From: Microterricola pindariensis
GTDB taxonomy: Bacteria; Actinomycetota; Actinomycetes; Actinomycetales; Microbacteriaceae
Direction: 5' to 3'
DNA length: 32,395 bases
Assembly (NCBI RefSeq): GCF_002936985.1
Contig: NZ_MPZN01000038.1
Coordinates: 1 to 32,395, forward strand
Positions 7,212-15,938 of the stretch are shown piece by piece; within the stretch, counting starts at the first letter, position 1, and every line of letters begins with the position of its first letter. The translations under genes were made by a program, and so were the position numbers. The notes under the pieces are model-generated. The model ran no database searches. It was not told the origin of the DNA and was given only the letters and a program-made list of their open reading frames with translations.

Positions 7212-8126
7212 CTAGGCGTGCGAGTGGTCCTCGTGCGCCGCGTGGGTGGCCGGCTCCAGCTGGAAGGTTGAGTGGGCCACGTCGAAGTGTTCCTCGAGGC
7301 ACTCGCTGAGCTCGTCGAGCAGGCAGCCGCCGGCATCCCCGCTCAGCACCTCCGGCTCCACCACCACGTGGGCGCTGAACACATGGCTGCCCGTCGTGAT
7401 CGCCCAGACGTGCACGTCGTGCACGTCGACGACGCCGGGCGTGCGCAGGATGTGCGCGCGGATCTCGGCCACGTTGGTGTCGGCCGGCACGGCCTGGCTG
7501 AGCACCCGCACCACGTCCCGGAGCAGCGAGAAGGCGCGCGGCGCGATCATGACGGCGATCGCCAGGGAGGCGATCGCGTCGGCCTTCTCGAAGCCGGTCG
7601 TCATGATCACGACGGCGGCGATGATGACGGCGACGGAGCCGAGCATGTCGCCGAACACCTCCAGATAGGCGCCGCGCATGTTGATCGAGTCTTTCGCTCC
7701 CCCGCGCAGCACGAACATCGCGGCGATGTTGGCGGCCAGCCCGAGCACCGCGACCAGCAGCATGGTGCCGCCCTGCACCTCCGGCCCTCCCGGCTCGATG
7801 AGCCGGCGGATGCCCTCGATGCTCACCCCGACGGCGACGACGGTGAGCACGACGCCGTTGAACAGCGCGGCGAACACCTCGGCCCGCTGATAGCCGTAGG
7901 TCTGCCGGTCATTCGCCGGCCGGGCCGCGATCACCGTCGCGACGAGGGCGATGATCAGGCCGGTGAGGTCGGAGAACATGTGGCCGGCGTCGGCCAGCAG
8001 CGAGAGCGAGCCGCTGAGCAGGGCGCCGACCACCTCGACGAGCAGGAACGCGCCGATGATGCCGATCGCGACGAGCAGCCTGGTGCGGTTCGTCGAGTGA
8101 TCGGCGTGGCTGTGGTCGTGTCCCAT
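7212..8126 (-). CDS. Cation diffusion facilitator (Zn2+/divalent metal efflux), CzcD/ZitB type
   Basis: 304-residue CDF exporter that moves divalent cations (typically Zn2+) out of the cell in exchange for protons. The termini are His-rich (MGHDHSHADH; ending HAAHEDHSHA). Six membrane helices carry the two transport-site motifs: LADAGHMFSD in TM2 (Asp46, His49, Asp53) and YLEVFGD in TM5 (Glu156, Asp160), where Glu stands at the His position of E. coli-type transporters. A C-terminal cytoplasmic ferredoxin-like domain (VVDVHDVHVWAITTG) follows. An in-frame start 33 bp upstream exists, but the ATG before the His stretch has both GGAG and a -10 hexamer at leaderless spacing. Confidence 0.92.
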   Translation of the reverse strand: MGHDHSHADHSTNRTRLLVAIGIIGAFLLVEVVGALLSGSLSLLADAGHMFSDLTGLIIALVATVIAARPANDRQTYGYQRAEVFAALFNGVVLTVVAVGVSIEGIRRLIEPGGPEVQGGTMLLVAVLGLAANIAAMFVLRGGAKDSINMRGAYLEVFGDMLGSVAVIIAAVVIMTTGFEKADAIASLAIAVMIAPRAFSLLRDVVRVLSQAVPADTNVAEIRAHILRTPGVVDVHDVHVWAITTGSHVFSAHVVVEPEVLSGDAGGCLLDELSECLEEHFDVAHSTFQLEPATHAAHEDHSHA

Positions 8127-8133
8127 GTGCTCC

Positions 8134-8139
8134 ACGCTA
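8134..8139 (-). promoter_or_regulatory. -10 element upstream of the CDF gene
   Basis: Minus-strand TAGCGT is followed by GGAGCAC and the ATG (7 bp). GGAG could also serve as a short Shine-Dalgarno if transcription starts further upstream. Confidence 0.4.
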
Positions 8140-8177
8140 GGCGGGCGCGCGAGCGCCACGCCAGCGCGTATGCCTAG

Positions 8178-8804
8178 TTAGGAATGAGTGCCATTCTCAA
8201 TAGCTTGAAGCAGCACGGGGATCAGCGCGGCGACCGCCCTGGCCCGGTGGCTGGTGGCGTTCTTGACCTCCGGCGCGAGCTCGGCAGCCGTCAGCTCCGA
8301 GCCCTCCGGGATGAAGATCGGGTCGTAGCCGAAGCCGTGCGCGCCGGACACCTCGGTGGCCAGGGTGCCCGGCCAGACGCCAGATGCCACATGCTCGAAC
8401 GCCGCTGCGCCCGCGCCGTTGCCGGGGATGACGAGTGCGATGGCGCAGTGGAACGCCGCGGCGCGGTTCGGCGCGCGCATGTCGGACAGCTGGTCCAGCA
8501 GCAGCTGCGTGTTGGCGAGGCTGTCGCCGTGGCCACCCGCCCAGCGGGCGGAGAAGATGCCCGGCGCGCCGCCCATGACGTCGACGCTGATGCCGGAGTC
8601 GTCGGCGAGGGCGATCCGGCCGGTGTGGCCCGCCGCCGTCCGCGCCTTGATGAGCGCGTTCGCGGCGAACGTGGTGCCGTCCTCGACGGGCTCCGGCCCG
8701 TCGTAGGCGTGCACGACGGCATCCGGCAGCACCTCGGCGAGGATCCGCTGGAACTCCTCCACCTTGTGCTGGTTGTGCGTGGCGAGCACGAACTCGATGC
8801 TCAT
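8178..8804 (-). CDS. rdgB: XTP/dITP pyrophosphatase (RdgB/HAM1 family)
   Basis: 208-residue enzyme that hydrolyses deaminated purine nucleotides (XTP, ITP, dITP) to monophosphates and keeps them out of nucleic acids. Motifs: [13 protein letters not shown] at the N-terminus (T-x-N-x-x-K), the metal-site [25 protein letters not shown], and [12 protein letters not shown] near the C-terminus with SHRARAV after it. Length is normal. The ATG overlaps the stop of rph (ATGA), and the murI-rph-rdgB order is the usual actinobacterial one. The frame is open further upstream only as an rph shadow. Confidence 0.96.
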   Translation of the reverse strand: MSIEFVLATHNQHKVEEFQRILAEVLPDAVVHAYDGPEPVEDGTTFAANALIKARTAAGHTGRIALADDSGISVDVMGGAPGIFSARWAGGHGDSLANTQLLLDQLSDMRAPNRAAAFHCAIALVIPGNGAGAAAFEHVASGVWPGTLATEVSGAHGFGYDPIFIPEGSELTAAELAPEVKNATSHRARAVAALIPVLLQAIENGTHS

Positions 8805-9571
8805 GCGCGCGCGGCCTCGAGCGAGGACGCCAGCGCGGCGGTCTGCAGCGCGGTGAGCGTCGCGGCGCCGCCGACGGCGAGGTCGAGGAGGGCGTCCAGC
8901 TCGCGGCGGTCGAAGGGGGCGGCCTCGGCCGTTCCCTGCACCTCGACGAAGAGCCCGCGGCCCGTGACGACGACGTTCATGTCGGTCTCCGCGCGGACGT
9001 CCTCGGTGTATGCCAGATCGAGCATGGGCTCGCCGTCGATGATTCCGACGGAGACGGCGGCGACGCTGTCGATTAGCGGCTGCGCCTTCTGGGCGAGGAA
9101 CTTCTTGCCGCGGCCCCACTCGAGGGCGTCGGCGAGGGCGACGTAGGCGCCGGTGATCGCGGCGGTGCGGGTGCCGCCGTCGGCCTGCAGCACGTCGCAG
9201 TCGATGACGATGGTGTTCTCGCCGAGCGCCTTCATGTCGACGACGGCGCGGAGGCTCCGGCCGATCAGCCGGCTGATCTCGTGAGTGCGGCCGCCGATCT
9301 TGCCCTTGACCGACTCGCGGTCCATGCGCGAGTTCGTGCTGCGCGGCAGCATCGAGTACTCGGCGGTGACCCAGCCCTTGCCCTTGCCGGCCATCCAGCG
9401 GGGCACGCCGTTGGTGAACGAGGCGGTGCAGAGAACCTTGGTGCGGCCGAACGAGATCAGCGCGCTGCCCTCGGCCTGATCGCTCCAGCCGCGCTCGATC
9501 GTGACGGGGCGCAGGTCGCTGACGGATCGGCCGTCGACGCGGACGAGGTCGGAGCTGTTCAGAGTGGTCAC
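8801..9571 (-). CDS. rph: Ribonuclease PH
   Basis: 256-residue phosphorolytic 3'-5' exoribonuclease that trims tRNA precursors. The sequence runs [37 protein letters not shown], the basic RNA-binding segment [42 protein letters not shown], and the phosphate/metal site [20 protein letters not shown]. The GTG start has AGGAG five bases upstream and lies 8 bp after the murI stop; the 3' end overlaps rdgB by 4 bp. Confidence 0.97.
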   Translation of the reverse strand: MTTLNSSDLVRVDGRSVSDLRPVTIERGWSDQAEGSALISFGRTKVLCTASFTNGVPRWMAGKGKGWVTAEYSMLPRSTNSRMDRESVKGKIGGRTHEISRLIGRSLRAVVDMKALGENTIVIDCDVLQADGGTRTAAITGAYVALADALEWGRGKKFLAQKAQPLIDSVAAVSVGIIDGEPMLDLAYTEDVRAETDMNVVVTGRGLFVEVQGTAEAAPFDRRELDALLDLAVGGAATLTALQTAALASSLEAARA

Positions 9572-9579
9572 GGTGTCTC

Positions 9580-10404
9580 CTAGTGGGTTTTCGCGCTGGT
9601 GGCGGGGGGAACGCTGGTGAGCTCGACGGTCGAGATGTCGGGCCCGATGAGGCGGTGGGCGAGGTCGAGGAAGGCGCTGGTGCTCTCGCCCGTCGCCTCG
9701 TAGCGGTAGCTGGGGGCGCCGGGGGCGGTGCGCTCCAGGCCCTGGCTGACGAGGGTGCGGTAGACGTCTTTGGCCGTCTCGGTGTCGCTGGAGACGAGCG
9801 TGACGTCCTCGCCCATCACATAGCTGATGGCGCCCTTGAGGAACGGGTAGTGGGTGCAGCCGAGCACGAGGGTGTCGACATCCGCCGCCTTCAACGGGGC
9901 GAGGTACTCCTCCGCCGTCGCGAGCACCTCGGCACCGGTGGTCACGCCTGACTCCACGAACTCCACGAAGCGCGGGCAGGCCTGGCTGAACAGCTCGAGG
10001 GTGGGTGCCGCGGCGAAGGCGTCGTTGTAGGCGCGGGACGCGATGGTTCCCGCCGTGCCGATGACGCCGACCCGGTTGTTGCGGGTGCTGACCACGGCGC
10101 GGCGCACAGCCGGCTGGATGACCTCGATCACGGGCACGCTGTAGCGCTCCCTGGCGTCGCGGAGCATCGCTGAGGAGGCGGTGTTGCAGGCGATGACGAG
10201 CATCTTCACGCCCTGGTCGACCAGATCGTCGAGCACCTCGAGGGCGTAGCCGCGCACGGCGGCAATCTTCTTCGGGCCGTACGGCGAGTGGGCGAGGTCA
10301 CCGATGTAGAGAATCGACTCGTTCGGCAGTTGATCCTTCACGGCCCGGGCGACGGTCAAACCGCCAACGCCGGAGTCGAAGATCCCAATCGGTGCATCAG
10401 TCAC
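9580..10404 (-). CDS. murI: Glutamate racemase
   Basis: 274-residue cofactor-independent racemase making D-glutamate for peptidoglycan. It has [13 protein letters not shown] at the N-terminus (Asp10, Ser11), GDLAHSPYG, and the two catalytic cysteines in ACNTASS (Cys73) and LGCTHYP (Cys183). Two starts are possible: a GTG at 10404 or a TTG three codons earlier at 10413. I prefer the GTG because a TAGGGT hexamer ends 8 bp before it and overlaps the TTG by one base. The gene leads the murI-rph-rdgB operon and is divergent from pncB. Confidence 0.95.
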   Translation of the reverse strand: MTDAPIGIFDSGVGGLTVARAVKDQLPNESILYIGDLAHSPYGPKKIAAVRGYALEVLDDLVDQGVKMLVIACNTASSAMLRDARERYSVPVIEVIQPAVRRAVVSTRNNRVGVIGTAGTIASRAYNDAFAAAPTLELFSQACPRFVEFVESGVTTGAEVLATAEEYLAPLKAADVDTLVLGCTHYPFLKGAISYVMGEDVTLVSSDTETAKDVYRTLVSQGLERTAPGAPSYRYEATGESTSAFLDLAHRLIGPDISTVELTSVPPATSAKTH

Positions 10405-10412
10405 GTCAATCA

Positions 10413-10425
10413 ACCCTACTAGGCT
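10413..10425. promoter_or_regulatory. Back-to-back -10 elements of murI and pncB
   Basis: The 28 bp between the two divergent GTG starts hold minus-strand TAGGGT (10413-10418, for murI) and plus-strand TAGGCT (10420-10425, for pncB; 7 bp before its GTG), separated by one base pair. The -35 regions must then lie within the opposite coding sequence. Confidence 0.5.
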
Positions 10426-10432
10426 GGCCTGC

Positions 10433-11752
10433 GTGACCAGCTCCGCACTCCTGACTGACCGCTACGAACTCACCATGGTCGATGCGGCCATGCAGAGCGG
10501 AACCGCCGACAGGGCCTGCCTGTTCGAGGCCTTCGCCCGCCGACTGCCGAACGGGCGCCGCTACGGCATCGTCGCCGGCACCGGCCGCCTGCTGGAGCTG
10601 ATCCAGGCGTTCCGCTTCGAGGATGCCGAGCTCGACTGGCTCCGCGACAACAACGTGGTGCGCCAGGGCACCCTGGATTGGCTCGCCGACTACCGCTTCA
10701 GCGGCGAGATCTGGGGCTACCGGGAGGGCGAGGTGTACTTCCCCGGCTCTCCCCTGCTGACCGTGGAGTCGAGCTTCGCCGAGGGCGTCATCCTCGAGAC
10801 GCTGATTCTCAGCGTGCTGAACTACGACACCTCGGTGGCCAGCGCCGCCGCCCGCATGGTCTCTGTCGCCCTCGGCCGCCCGATCGCCGAGATGGGCTCG
10901 CGCCGCACCGGCGAGCAGTCCGCCGTCGCGGCGGCCCGCGCCGCCTACATCGCCGGCTTCGACGCGACCAGCAACCTGGAGGCCGGCCGCCGCTGGGGCC
11001 TGCCGACGATGGGCACGGCCGCGCACGCCTTCACCCTGCTGCACGACAGCGAGGAGGACGCCTTCCGCGCCCAAGTGGCGGCGTTCGGCCCCGGGACCAC
11101 CCTGCTGGTGGACACCTACGACATCCACGCGGGCGTGGAGCTGGCCGTCGCCGTCGCCGGCACCGGGCTCGGCGCCGTGCGCATCGACTCGGGCGACCTG
11201 CCGACGGTGGTGGCCGCCGTGCGTGAGCAGCTGGACAGCCTCGGCGCCGTCAACACGCGCATCACCGTGACCAGCGACCTGGACGAGCACACCATCGCAG
11301 GCCTCTCCGGCTCCCCCGTCGACGGCTACGGCGTCGGCACCTCGGTCGTCACCGGCTCTGGCGCACCGGCGGCCGGCATGGTCTACAAGCTCGTCGCGCA
11401 CAAGGGCGACCGGGGCGAGGACTGGATCCCGGTGGCCAAGGCCAGCGCCCAGAAGGTGAGCGTCGGCGGCCGCAAGCGCGCCTTCCGGCGGCTGGATGCC
11501 ACCCGCACGGCGCGCGAGGAGATCGTCGACGTGCAGGGCAGCGGCGTCGACACCCCGGCCGGTGCGCCGGGCGAGAACCAGCGCGAGCTGCTGGTGCAGC
11601 TCGTGCACCACGGCGTTCCGGAGGAGCGCTACCTCGGCCATGCGGGCACGCTGCTGGCCCGCGAGCACCGCGCCGCCGTCATGCAGGAGCTGCCGATCCA
11701 GGCGTTCCGCCTCGGGCAGGGCGACCCCGTCATCCCCACCGTCTACCGCTAG
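10433..11752 (+). CDS. pncB: Nicotinate phosphoribosyltransferase
   Basis: 439-residue NAPRTase, converting nicotinate and PRPP to nicotinate mononucleotide in the Preiss-Handler NAD salvage route, driven by ATP through a phosphohistidine. Motifs: [15 protein letters not shown] at the N-terminus (the TDxYELTM signature), [20 protein letters not shown], the GTAAHAF segment with the phosphorylatable His, [22 protein letters not shown] and the C-terminal [22 protein letters not shown]. The C-terminal extension ([15 protein letters not shown]) is typical of the actinobacterial form. GTG start with no Shine-Dalgarno but a -10 hexamer at leaderless spacing. Confidence 0.96.
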   Translation: MTSSALLTDRYELTMVDAAMQSGTADRACLFEAFARRLPNGRRYGIVAGTGRLLELIQAFRFEDAELDWLRDNNVVRQGTLDWLADYRFSGEIWGYREGEVYFPGSPLLTVESSFAEGVILETLILSVLNYDTSVASAAARMVSVALGRPIAEMGSRRTGEQSAVAAARAAYIAGFDATSNLEAGRRWGLPTMGTAAHAFTLLHDSEEDAFRAQVAAFGPGTTLLVDTYDIHAGVELAVAVAGTGLGAVRIDSGDLPTVVAAVREQLDSLGAVNTRITVTSDLDEHTIAGLSGSPVDGYGVGTSVVTGSGAPAAGMVYKLVAHKGDRGEDWIPVAKASAQKVSVGGRKRAFRRLDATRTAREEIVDVQGSGVDTPAGAPGENQRELLVQLVHHGVPEERYLGHAGTLLAREHRAAVMQELPIQAFRLGQGDPVIPTVYR

Positions 11753-11791
11753 GCCGCCTCCCCCTGGGCTGCGCACCCCCACCCCGCGGCC

Positions 11792-12211
11792 ACCCGCGCC
11801 CTGCGCCAGTTGGTCGGCATCCGCGCCACATCCTCTGGCGCGCAGGCCGACCAAGTGGCGCAGCGCGCTCCACTCCGCACCTAGGAGACCCCCGGTACCG
11901 CGCGGGGCAGCCGCGATGAGTGGGGCCGGCCAGATCAGTGCGGCGGGCGCAGCCGGGCGGTCGAGGCCCGCGCCCTGCGCCAGTTGGTCGGCATCCGCGC
12001 CACATCCTCGGGCGCGCAGGCCGACCAAGTGGCGCAGCGCGCTCCACTCCGCGCATAGGAGACCCCCGGGACGCCGCGGGGCGGCCGCGATGAGTGGGGC
12101 CGGCCCGATCAGTGCAACGGGCGCAGCCAGCCGGTGGGGGCCCGCGCCCTGCGCCAGTTGGTCGGCATCCGCGCCACATCAGGTGGCGCGGACGCCGACG
12201 AAGTGGCGCTG
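11792..12211 (+). repeat. 174-bp tandem repeat with three long hairpins
   Basis: Two full units and a third partial unit at exactly 174-bp spacing fill most of the gene-free stretch after pncB. Each unit contains a 63-bp imperfect palindrome (11801-11863, 11975-12037, 12149-12211). Its outer arms CTGCGCCA/TGGCGCAG and TTGGTCGGC/GCCGACCAA and inner arm CGCGCCA/TGGCGCG give 24 paired positions. Copy 3 differs only in the 3' half, yet its inner stem is longer (TCCGCGCCAC/GTGGCGCGGA). Open frames across it are shadows with repeated Arg/Pro-rich sequence. The first hairpin, about 50 bp after the pncB stop, might also end transcription. Confidence 0.9.
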
Positions 12212-12237
12212 TGTGAGCAGGAGAGGAGGCGAGTGAC

Positions 12238-12525
12238 CTACTCGGACTTCATCTTCTCGTAGATCTCTTTGCAGCTCGGGCAGACGGGGAACTTCTCCGG
12301 GTCGCGGCCCGGGGTCCACTTCTTGCCGCAGAGCGCCCGGACGGGCTTGCCGGTCAGCGCCGACTGCAGGATCTTCTCCTTCTTCACGTAATGCGAGAAG
12401 CGCTCGTGGTCGCCCGGCTCGATCGACTCCTGGTTGAGCAGCTCTTCGAGCTCACGGTCGAGGGTGGACGTTCCGCCGCCGGGCATTCCCGGGTCGGCGA
12501 TGCTGGCGCGAAAGAGTTCAGACAT
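12238..12525 (-). CDS. DUF3039-family protein
   Basis: 95-residue protein of a family widespread in Actinobacteria and without known function. It has an acidic N-terminal half (LDRELEELLNQESIEPGDHERFSHYVKKEKI) and a C-terminal segment PVRALCGKKWTPGRDPEKFPVCPSCKEIYE. The three cysteines in C-x17-CPSC spacing, plus the HERFSHY histidines, could bind zinc. The ATG is preceded by a TATTCT hexamer six bases upstream and no Shine-Dalgarno. It stands alone between the repeat block and the ABC transporter genes. Confidence 0.9.
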   Translation of the reverse strand: MSELFRASIADPGMPGGGTSTLDRELEELLNQESIEPGDHERFSHYVKKEKILQSALTGKPVRALCGKKWTPGRDPEKFPVCPSCKEIYEKMKSE

Positions 12526-12531
12526 GGTTCC

Positions 12532-12537
12532 AGAATA
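12532..12537 (-). promoter_or_regulatory. -10 element of a leaderless promoter (DUF3039 gene)
   Basis: Minus-strand TATTCT followed by GGAACC and the ATG (6 bp). It lies in the 18 bp between this gene and the permease stop. Confidence 0.55.
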
Positions 12538-12543
12538 CCGCCG

Positions 12544-14118
12544 CTAGGCGCGCAGCGCGGCGGCCAACAGTTCCGGCCCGCGCCGGTCGAAGGTGCGCGC
12601 TCCCGCCGCGACGCCGACGATCAGCGCGACGACGCCGATGCCGCATCCGGCAATGAGCGAGGCGAGGTGCCACTCCGGGTTGTCGGTGATGCCGAGAATC
12701 GCGAACGCGATGGCGGGCGCCGCGAGCAGCAGCGTGCCGAACAGGGTGAGCGATTGCACCAGCGCCGCCGCGCTGCCCGAGGACTGCGGCGCGGCGAAGG
12801 GGCTGTCGCCCGGCTTGGTGACCGGGTAGGGGAAGCGGGCAGAGGTGTAGCTGCCGAAGCCGAGGCCGCCGAGGAACAGGCAGGTGCTGACGCCGAGCAG
12901 TGATGGCATCACGGACCAGTCCTTGTGCAGCAGCATGCTGACACCGGTTCCGAGGCCGATCACGATGACGCCCAGCACCAGGGCGGGCACCAGCCGGCCG
13001 AGCCGGTCGGCGAGCCCCCGGGTGCCGGAGGTGACGTGCAGCCAGATGGCCGTGCTGTCGTAGGCGACGTCGTTGTGGATCGTCCAACCGAGGAAGAGGC
13101 TCATCACCGGGACGGGCAACAGTGCCAGATATCCGTCGCCCACGCCGCCGACGCTGAGCGAGAGGATCAGGATGACGGGGAGCACCGGGATCATCAACAG
13201 CGACACCCAGTAGCGGGCATCCCGCGTCCAGTAGGTGATGCTGCGGGCGGCGATCGCCCCGCTCGGCGTGTGCGGCAGCCGGTCGAACCAGCCGATGCCG
13301 TGGTACGCCTTGCTCGGCGCCTCGCGGCTGGGGGTGACGAGCATCTTCGCGACGAGCGCCTGCCAGGCCAGCCAGAGCAGCCAGAGCGTGGCACCGGCGA
13401 TGAGCAGCTTGAGCAGCGCCTGCCCCCACTCTCCGTTGGCGGCATCGCCCGGGATCGCCCAGACGGCGCCGAGCGGCGTCCAGCTGAGGGCGTCCGCGAG
13501 CGCGGAGAACACGGCGGAGCCGTCCTCGGCCCAGTCGACGTTGCCCAGCAGGATGGCGACCGGGGAGATCATCACGATGGCGAACAGCCCGATCACGCCC
13601 GTGAACTCGCGGGAGCGGCGGGTCGCGAGCAGGAAAGAGGCGATCGAGGTGGTGACCCGGGCCAGCAGCACGCAGCTGGCCAGGGCGAGCACGGCGGCGA
13701 TGAGGGCCAGCAGCGTCTCGCCGAAGCCGCGGGTCCACGTGACGATGTACCCGACGAGCACAATCGCCAGGCTGAGCGCCGGCACGCCGATGAGGGCGCT
13801 GAGCGCGAGCCCGAGCGAGAGCGAGCGGTTCGGCATCCCGAACAGCGCGAAGGAGCGCGGGTCCATGGTGTCGTCGACGCCGAAGATCAGCGGGATGATG
13901 AGGAAGCCGAGCACGATGAGCGAGCCGCCGAGCACGATGATGTCGCGGATCGGCTCGGTCGCCGGCGCGAAGCGCAGGGCGATGAGGGCGGCAGAGAGGA
14001 ACACGGCCAGGCCGAGTCCGTAGACCAGCCCGATGATCATGCCCACGAGCTGCCAGGGGCTACGCCGGAACAGGTTGCCCAGCAGTCGGAGCTTTAGTCC
14101 GAGAAACTGTGCAACCAT
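12544..14118 (-). CDS. ABC transporter permease (ABC-2-like, about 12 membrane helices)
   Basis: 524-residue polytopic membrane protein with no soluble enzymatic domain. Hydrophobic segments are grouped in two halves, separated by a cytoplasmic stretch of about 50 residues (VAKMLVTPSREAPSKAYHGIGWFDRLPHTPSGAIAARS). The N-terminus MVAQFLGLKLRLLGNLFRRSPWQLVG is the basic amphipathic coupling segment usual in such permeases. It starts within the last 25 bp of the ATPase gene, so the pair forms one exporter. The substrate cannot be read from sequence; related actinobacterial pairs are annotated only as transport permease proteins. Confidence 0.85.
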   Translation of the reverse strand: MVAQFLGLKLRLLGNLFRRSPWQLVGMIIGLVYGLGLAVFLSAALIALRFAPATEPIRDIIVLGGSLIVLGFLIIPLIFGVDDTMDPRSFALFGMPNRSLSLGLALSALIGVPALSLAIVLVGYIVTWTRGFGETLLALIAAVLALASCVLLARVTTSIASFLLATRRSREFTGVIGLFAIVMISPVAILLGNVDWAEDGSAVFSALADALSWTPLGAVWAIPGDAANGEWGQALLKLLIAGATLWLLWLAWQALVAKMLVTPSREAPSKAYHGIGWFDRLPHTPSGAIAARSITYWTRDARYWVSLLMIPVLPVILILSLSVGGVGDGYLALLPVPVMSLFLGWTIHNDVAYDSTAIWLHVTSGTRGLADRLGRLVPALVLGVIVIGLGTGVSMLLHKDWSVMPSLLGVSTCLFLGGLGFGSYTSARFPYPVTKPGDSPFAAPQSSGSAAALVQSLTLFGTLLLAAPAIAFAILGITDNPEWHLASLIAGCGIGVVALIVGVAAGARTFDRRGPELLAAALRA

Positions 14119-15827
14119 TCCATCCCCTCCGCTGCCTTGCGTCCGCCGGCGAGCTCGACGAAGCGCTCTTCGAGCGTCGCCTTCCCCCGCACCTCGTCAA
14201 GTGTTCCGGATGCCAGCACCTCGCCGTGCACGATGATCGCGACGCTGTCGCAGACGCGCTCGATGAGGTCCATGCCGTGGCTGGAGAGCACAACGGTGCC
14301 GCCGGCCGCCACGTACTTCTGCAGGATCTCGGTGAGGTTCGCGGCGGAGACGGGGTCGACGGCCTCGAACGGCTCGTCGAGAACGAGCAGGCGCGGCGAG
14401 TGGATCATGGCGCAAGCCAACGCGATCTTCTTCGTCATGCCGGCCGAGTAGTCGGCGACGAGACGGTTCAGGGCGTCCTCGAGGCCGAAGGCCGCCGCCA
14501 GGTCTGCGGAGCGCTCGCGCACCGAGGCGTTGTCGAGCCCGCGCAGGATTCCCGAGTAGTAGAGCAGTTGGGCACCGGTGAGCCGGTCGAAGAGCCGCAA
14601 CCGGTCGGGCAGAACGCCGATCGCCCGCTTCGCGGCGGCGGGGTTGGCCCAGACGTCGATGCCGTTCACCTGGATGCTGCCGGAATCCGGGCGCAGCAAT
14701 CCGGTGACCATGGAGAGCGTCGTGGTCTTGCCTGCGCCGTTCGGCCCGACGATTCCGAAGAAGGAGCCGGTGCGCACGGCGAGCTCGATGTTGTCGACGG
14801 CCCGCATCTCGCCGAACTGCTTGCTCAGCGCGCTGATCTGCAGCACGACGGGGGCGTCGGATGCCGGGGCGATGGCCGCCGGGCGCCGGGCGCCCTTCTT
14901 CTTCTTCGCGGCCGGGGCGGGCTTCCGCGCGTCGGTGTCCTCCGCGCGCTCGGCGGCCACGGCAACGACGGCGACCTCTGCGACGACAGCCGGGACGTCG
15001 AGGGCGGGCGCGTCAGCATCGGCGGGAGCGTCAGCGGCGGGCGCAGCGGCGGGAGTGTCAGCGGCGGGAGTCTCCGGTGCGGGAGCCTCCGGTGAGGGGA
15101 TCGCGACCGCGGGCGCCTCGACGGTGCTCGCCGCCGCGGACAGCTTGGCCGTCTGGGCGATGGTGGGGTGGCCGTCGTCCACGATCTCGGCTGCGGAGGC
15201 CGCCGGCTGCGGGTGCGCCTGCTCAGCCAGCGCCTGCTCAGCCAGCGCCTGCTCAGCCAGCGCCTGCTCAGCCAGCGCCGCCTGGGCGGCGGCCTTCACG
15301 GCGCTCGCCCGAGCGGCGCTCGTCTTGGCCGTCGTCGCCTTCACCGCGGCGGACTTCGCTGCCCCCTTCGAGGCGGCGGAGCTTTTCGCGGCGGTCGCGC
15401 TGGCGCCGGCCTTGGCCGCCGTCGCCTTCTTGGTCGTGCTCGCGGTCGTGGCGGCGCCGCTCTTCTTCGCGGCTGCGCTCGACTTGGCCGCCGTGCTCTT
15501 GGCCGCGGTCGTCTTCGCTGCCGTGGTCTTGGCGGCGGTCGTCTTCGCGGCGGTGGTCTTCGCCGCGGCCGCCTTGGCGGCAGTGGTCTTGGCGGCAGTG
15601 GTCTTGGCCGGCGCGGTCTTGGCGGCAGGCTTCGTGGCCGCGGTCGTCTTCGTGGCAGCGGGCGTCTTGGCCGGCGTGGCCTTCGCCGTGTCCACCTGGG
15701 TGGCAGCGGTCTTGCTGGCGGGCTTCGTGGCCGCCGGGGTTCGCGGAGCGCGCGCCTTCGGCGCGGATGCCCCCTGGGCCGGTTCGATGGGGGTGGAGTC
15801 AGTGGCGTCGTGCTGCAGAGAAGTCAC
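14094..15827 (-). CDS. ABC transporter ATP-binding protein with a long Lys/Ala-rich N-terminal tail
   Basis: 577 residues, of which only about 327-560 form the ABC domain: Walker A GPNGAGKTT (361-369), signature YSAGMTKKIAL (460-470), Walker B LLVLDEP (480-486), H-loop His517. The Q-loop reads GVLPDRLRLFDRLTG, with Asp where Gln is usual. The first ~320 residues are low complexity: Lys/Thr/Ala repeats of the TTAAK type (75-115 and beyond), four ALAEQ repeats (184-203), a Pro/Ala/Asp acidic stretch (205-300) and KKKKGARR (309-315). The only in-frame ATG codons are inside the ABC domain; the GTG start follows a TAGCTT hexamer by 6 bp. The tail resembles histone H1-like proteins; its role is unknown. 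Confidence 0.85.
   Translation of the reverse strand: MTSLQHDATDSTPIEPAQGASAPKARAPRTPAATKPASKTAATQVDTAKATPAKTPAATKTTAATKPAAKTAPAKTTAAKTTAAKAAAAKTTAAKTTAAKTTAAKTTAAKSTAAKSSAAAKKSGAATTASTTKKATAAKAGASATAAKSSAASKGAAKSAAVKATTAKTSAARASAVKAAAQAALAEQALAEQALAEQALAEQAHPQPAASAAEIVDDGHPTIAQTAKLSAAASTVEAPAVAIPSPEAPAPETPAADTPAAAPAADAPADADAPALDVPAVVAEVAVVAVAAERAEDTDARKPAPAAKKKKGARRPAAIAPASDAPVVLQISALSKQFGEMRAVDNIELAVRTGSFFGIVGPNGAGKTTTLSMVTGLLRPDSGSIQVNGIDVWANPAAAKRAIGVLPDRLRLFDRLTGAQLLYYSGILRGLDNASVRERSADLAAAFGLEDALNRLVADYSAGMTKKIALACAMIHSPRLLVLDEPFEAVDPVSAANLTEILQKYVAAGGTVVLSSHGMDLIERVCDSVAIIVHGEVLASGTLDEVRGKATLEERFVELAGGRKAAEGMEWLHSFSD
15216..15275 (+). repeat. Four perfect 15-bp tandem repeats in the ATPase tail
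   Basis: The unit CGCCTGCTCAGCCAG occurs four times in a row. On the coding strand it encodes the ALAEQ pentapeptide repeats, so copy-number changes keep the frame and would only lengthen or shorten the linker. Confidence 0.95.
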
Positions 15828-15833
15828 TCAGCA

Positions 15834-15839
15834 AAGCTA
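15834..15839 (-). promoter_or_regulatory. -10 element of a leaderless promoter (ABC ATPase gene)
   Basis: Minus-strand TAGCTT followed by TGCTGA and the GTG start (6 bp); no purine-rich ribosome-binding site is present between them. Confidence 0.5.
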
Positions 15840-15938
15840 CCAAAGTCGCCGCCTCCAAGCGCTGCCGGCGAGCGACATGCCGGGGATTCAAGCCTGTGAA
15901 AGTCCCGAGCGGCACATAACGAAGTGGATACTTTCCAC

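Noticed and set aside
8165-8185. GTATGCCTAGTTAGG as a second DtxR-type iron box
   Set aside because: Only the GCCTA core matches; both flanks disagree with the consensus, unlike the site at 5046.
8180-8205. GAATG/CATTC inverted repeat upstream of the CDF gene as a zinc-regulator (Zur-like) operator
   Set aside because: It lies in the 3' end of rdgB, about 55 bp from the CDF -10, and lacks the TGAAAAT-N-ATTTTCA type symmetry of actinobacterial Zur boxes.
10406-12028. Long minus-strand open frame antisense to pncB and through the 174-bp repeats
   Set aside because: It is the reverse shadow of pncB in high-GC DNA; composition is His/Asp/Arg/Gly-rich with no family features and no ribosome-binding site.
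11792-12211. Insertion sequence remnant in the 174-bp repeat block
   Set aside because: No transposase-like sequence, no target duplication and no terminal inverted repeats; the palindromes are internal to each unit.
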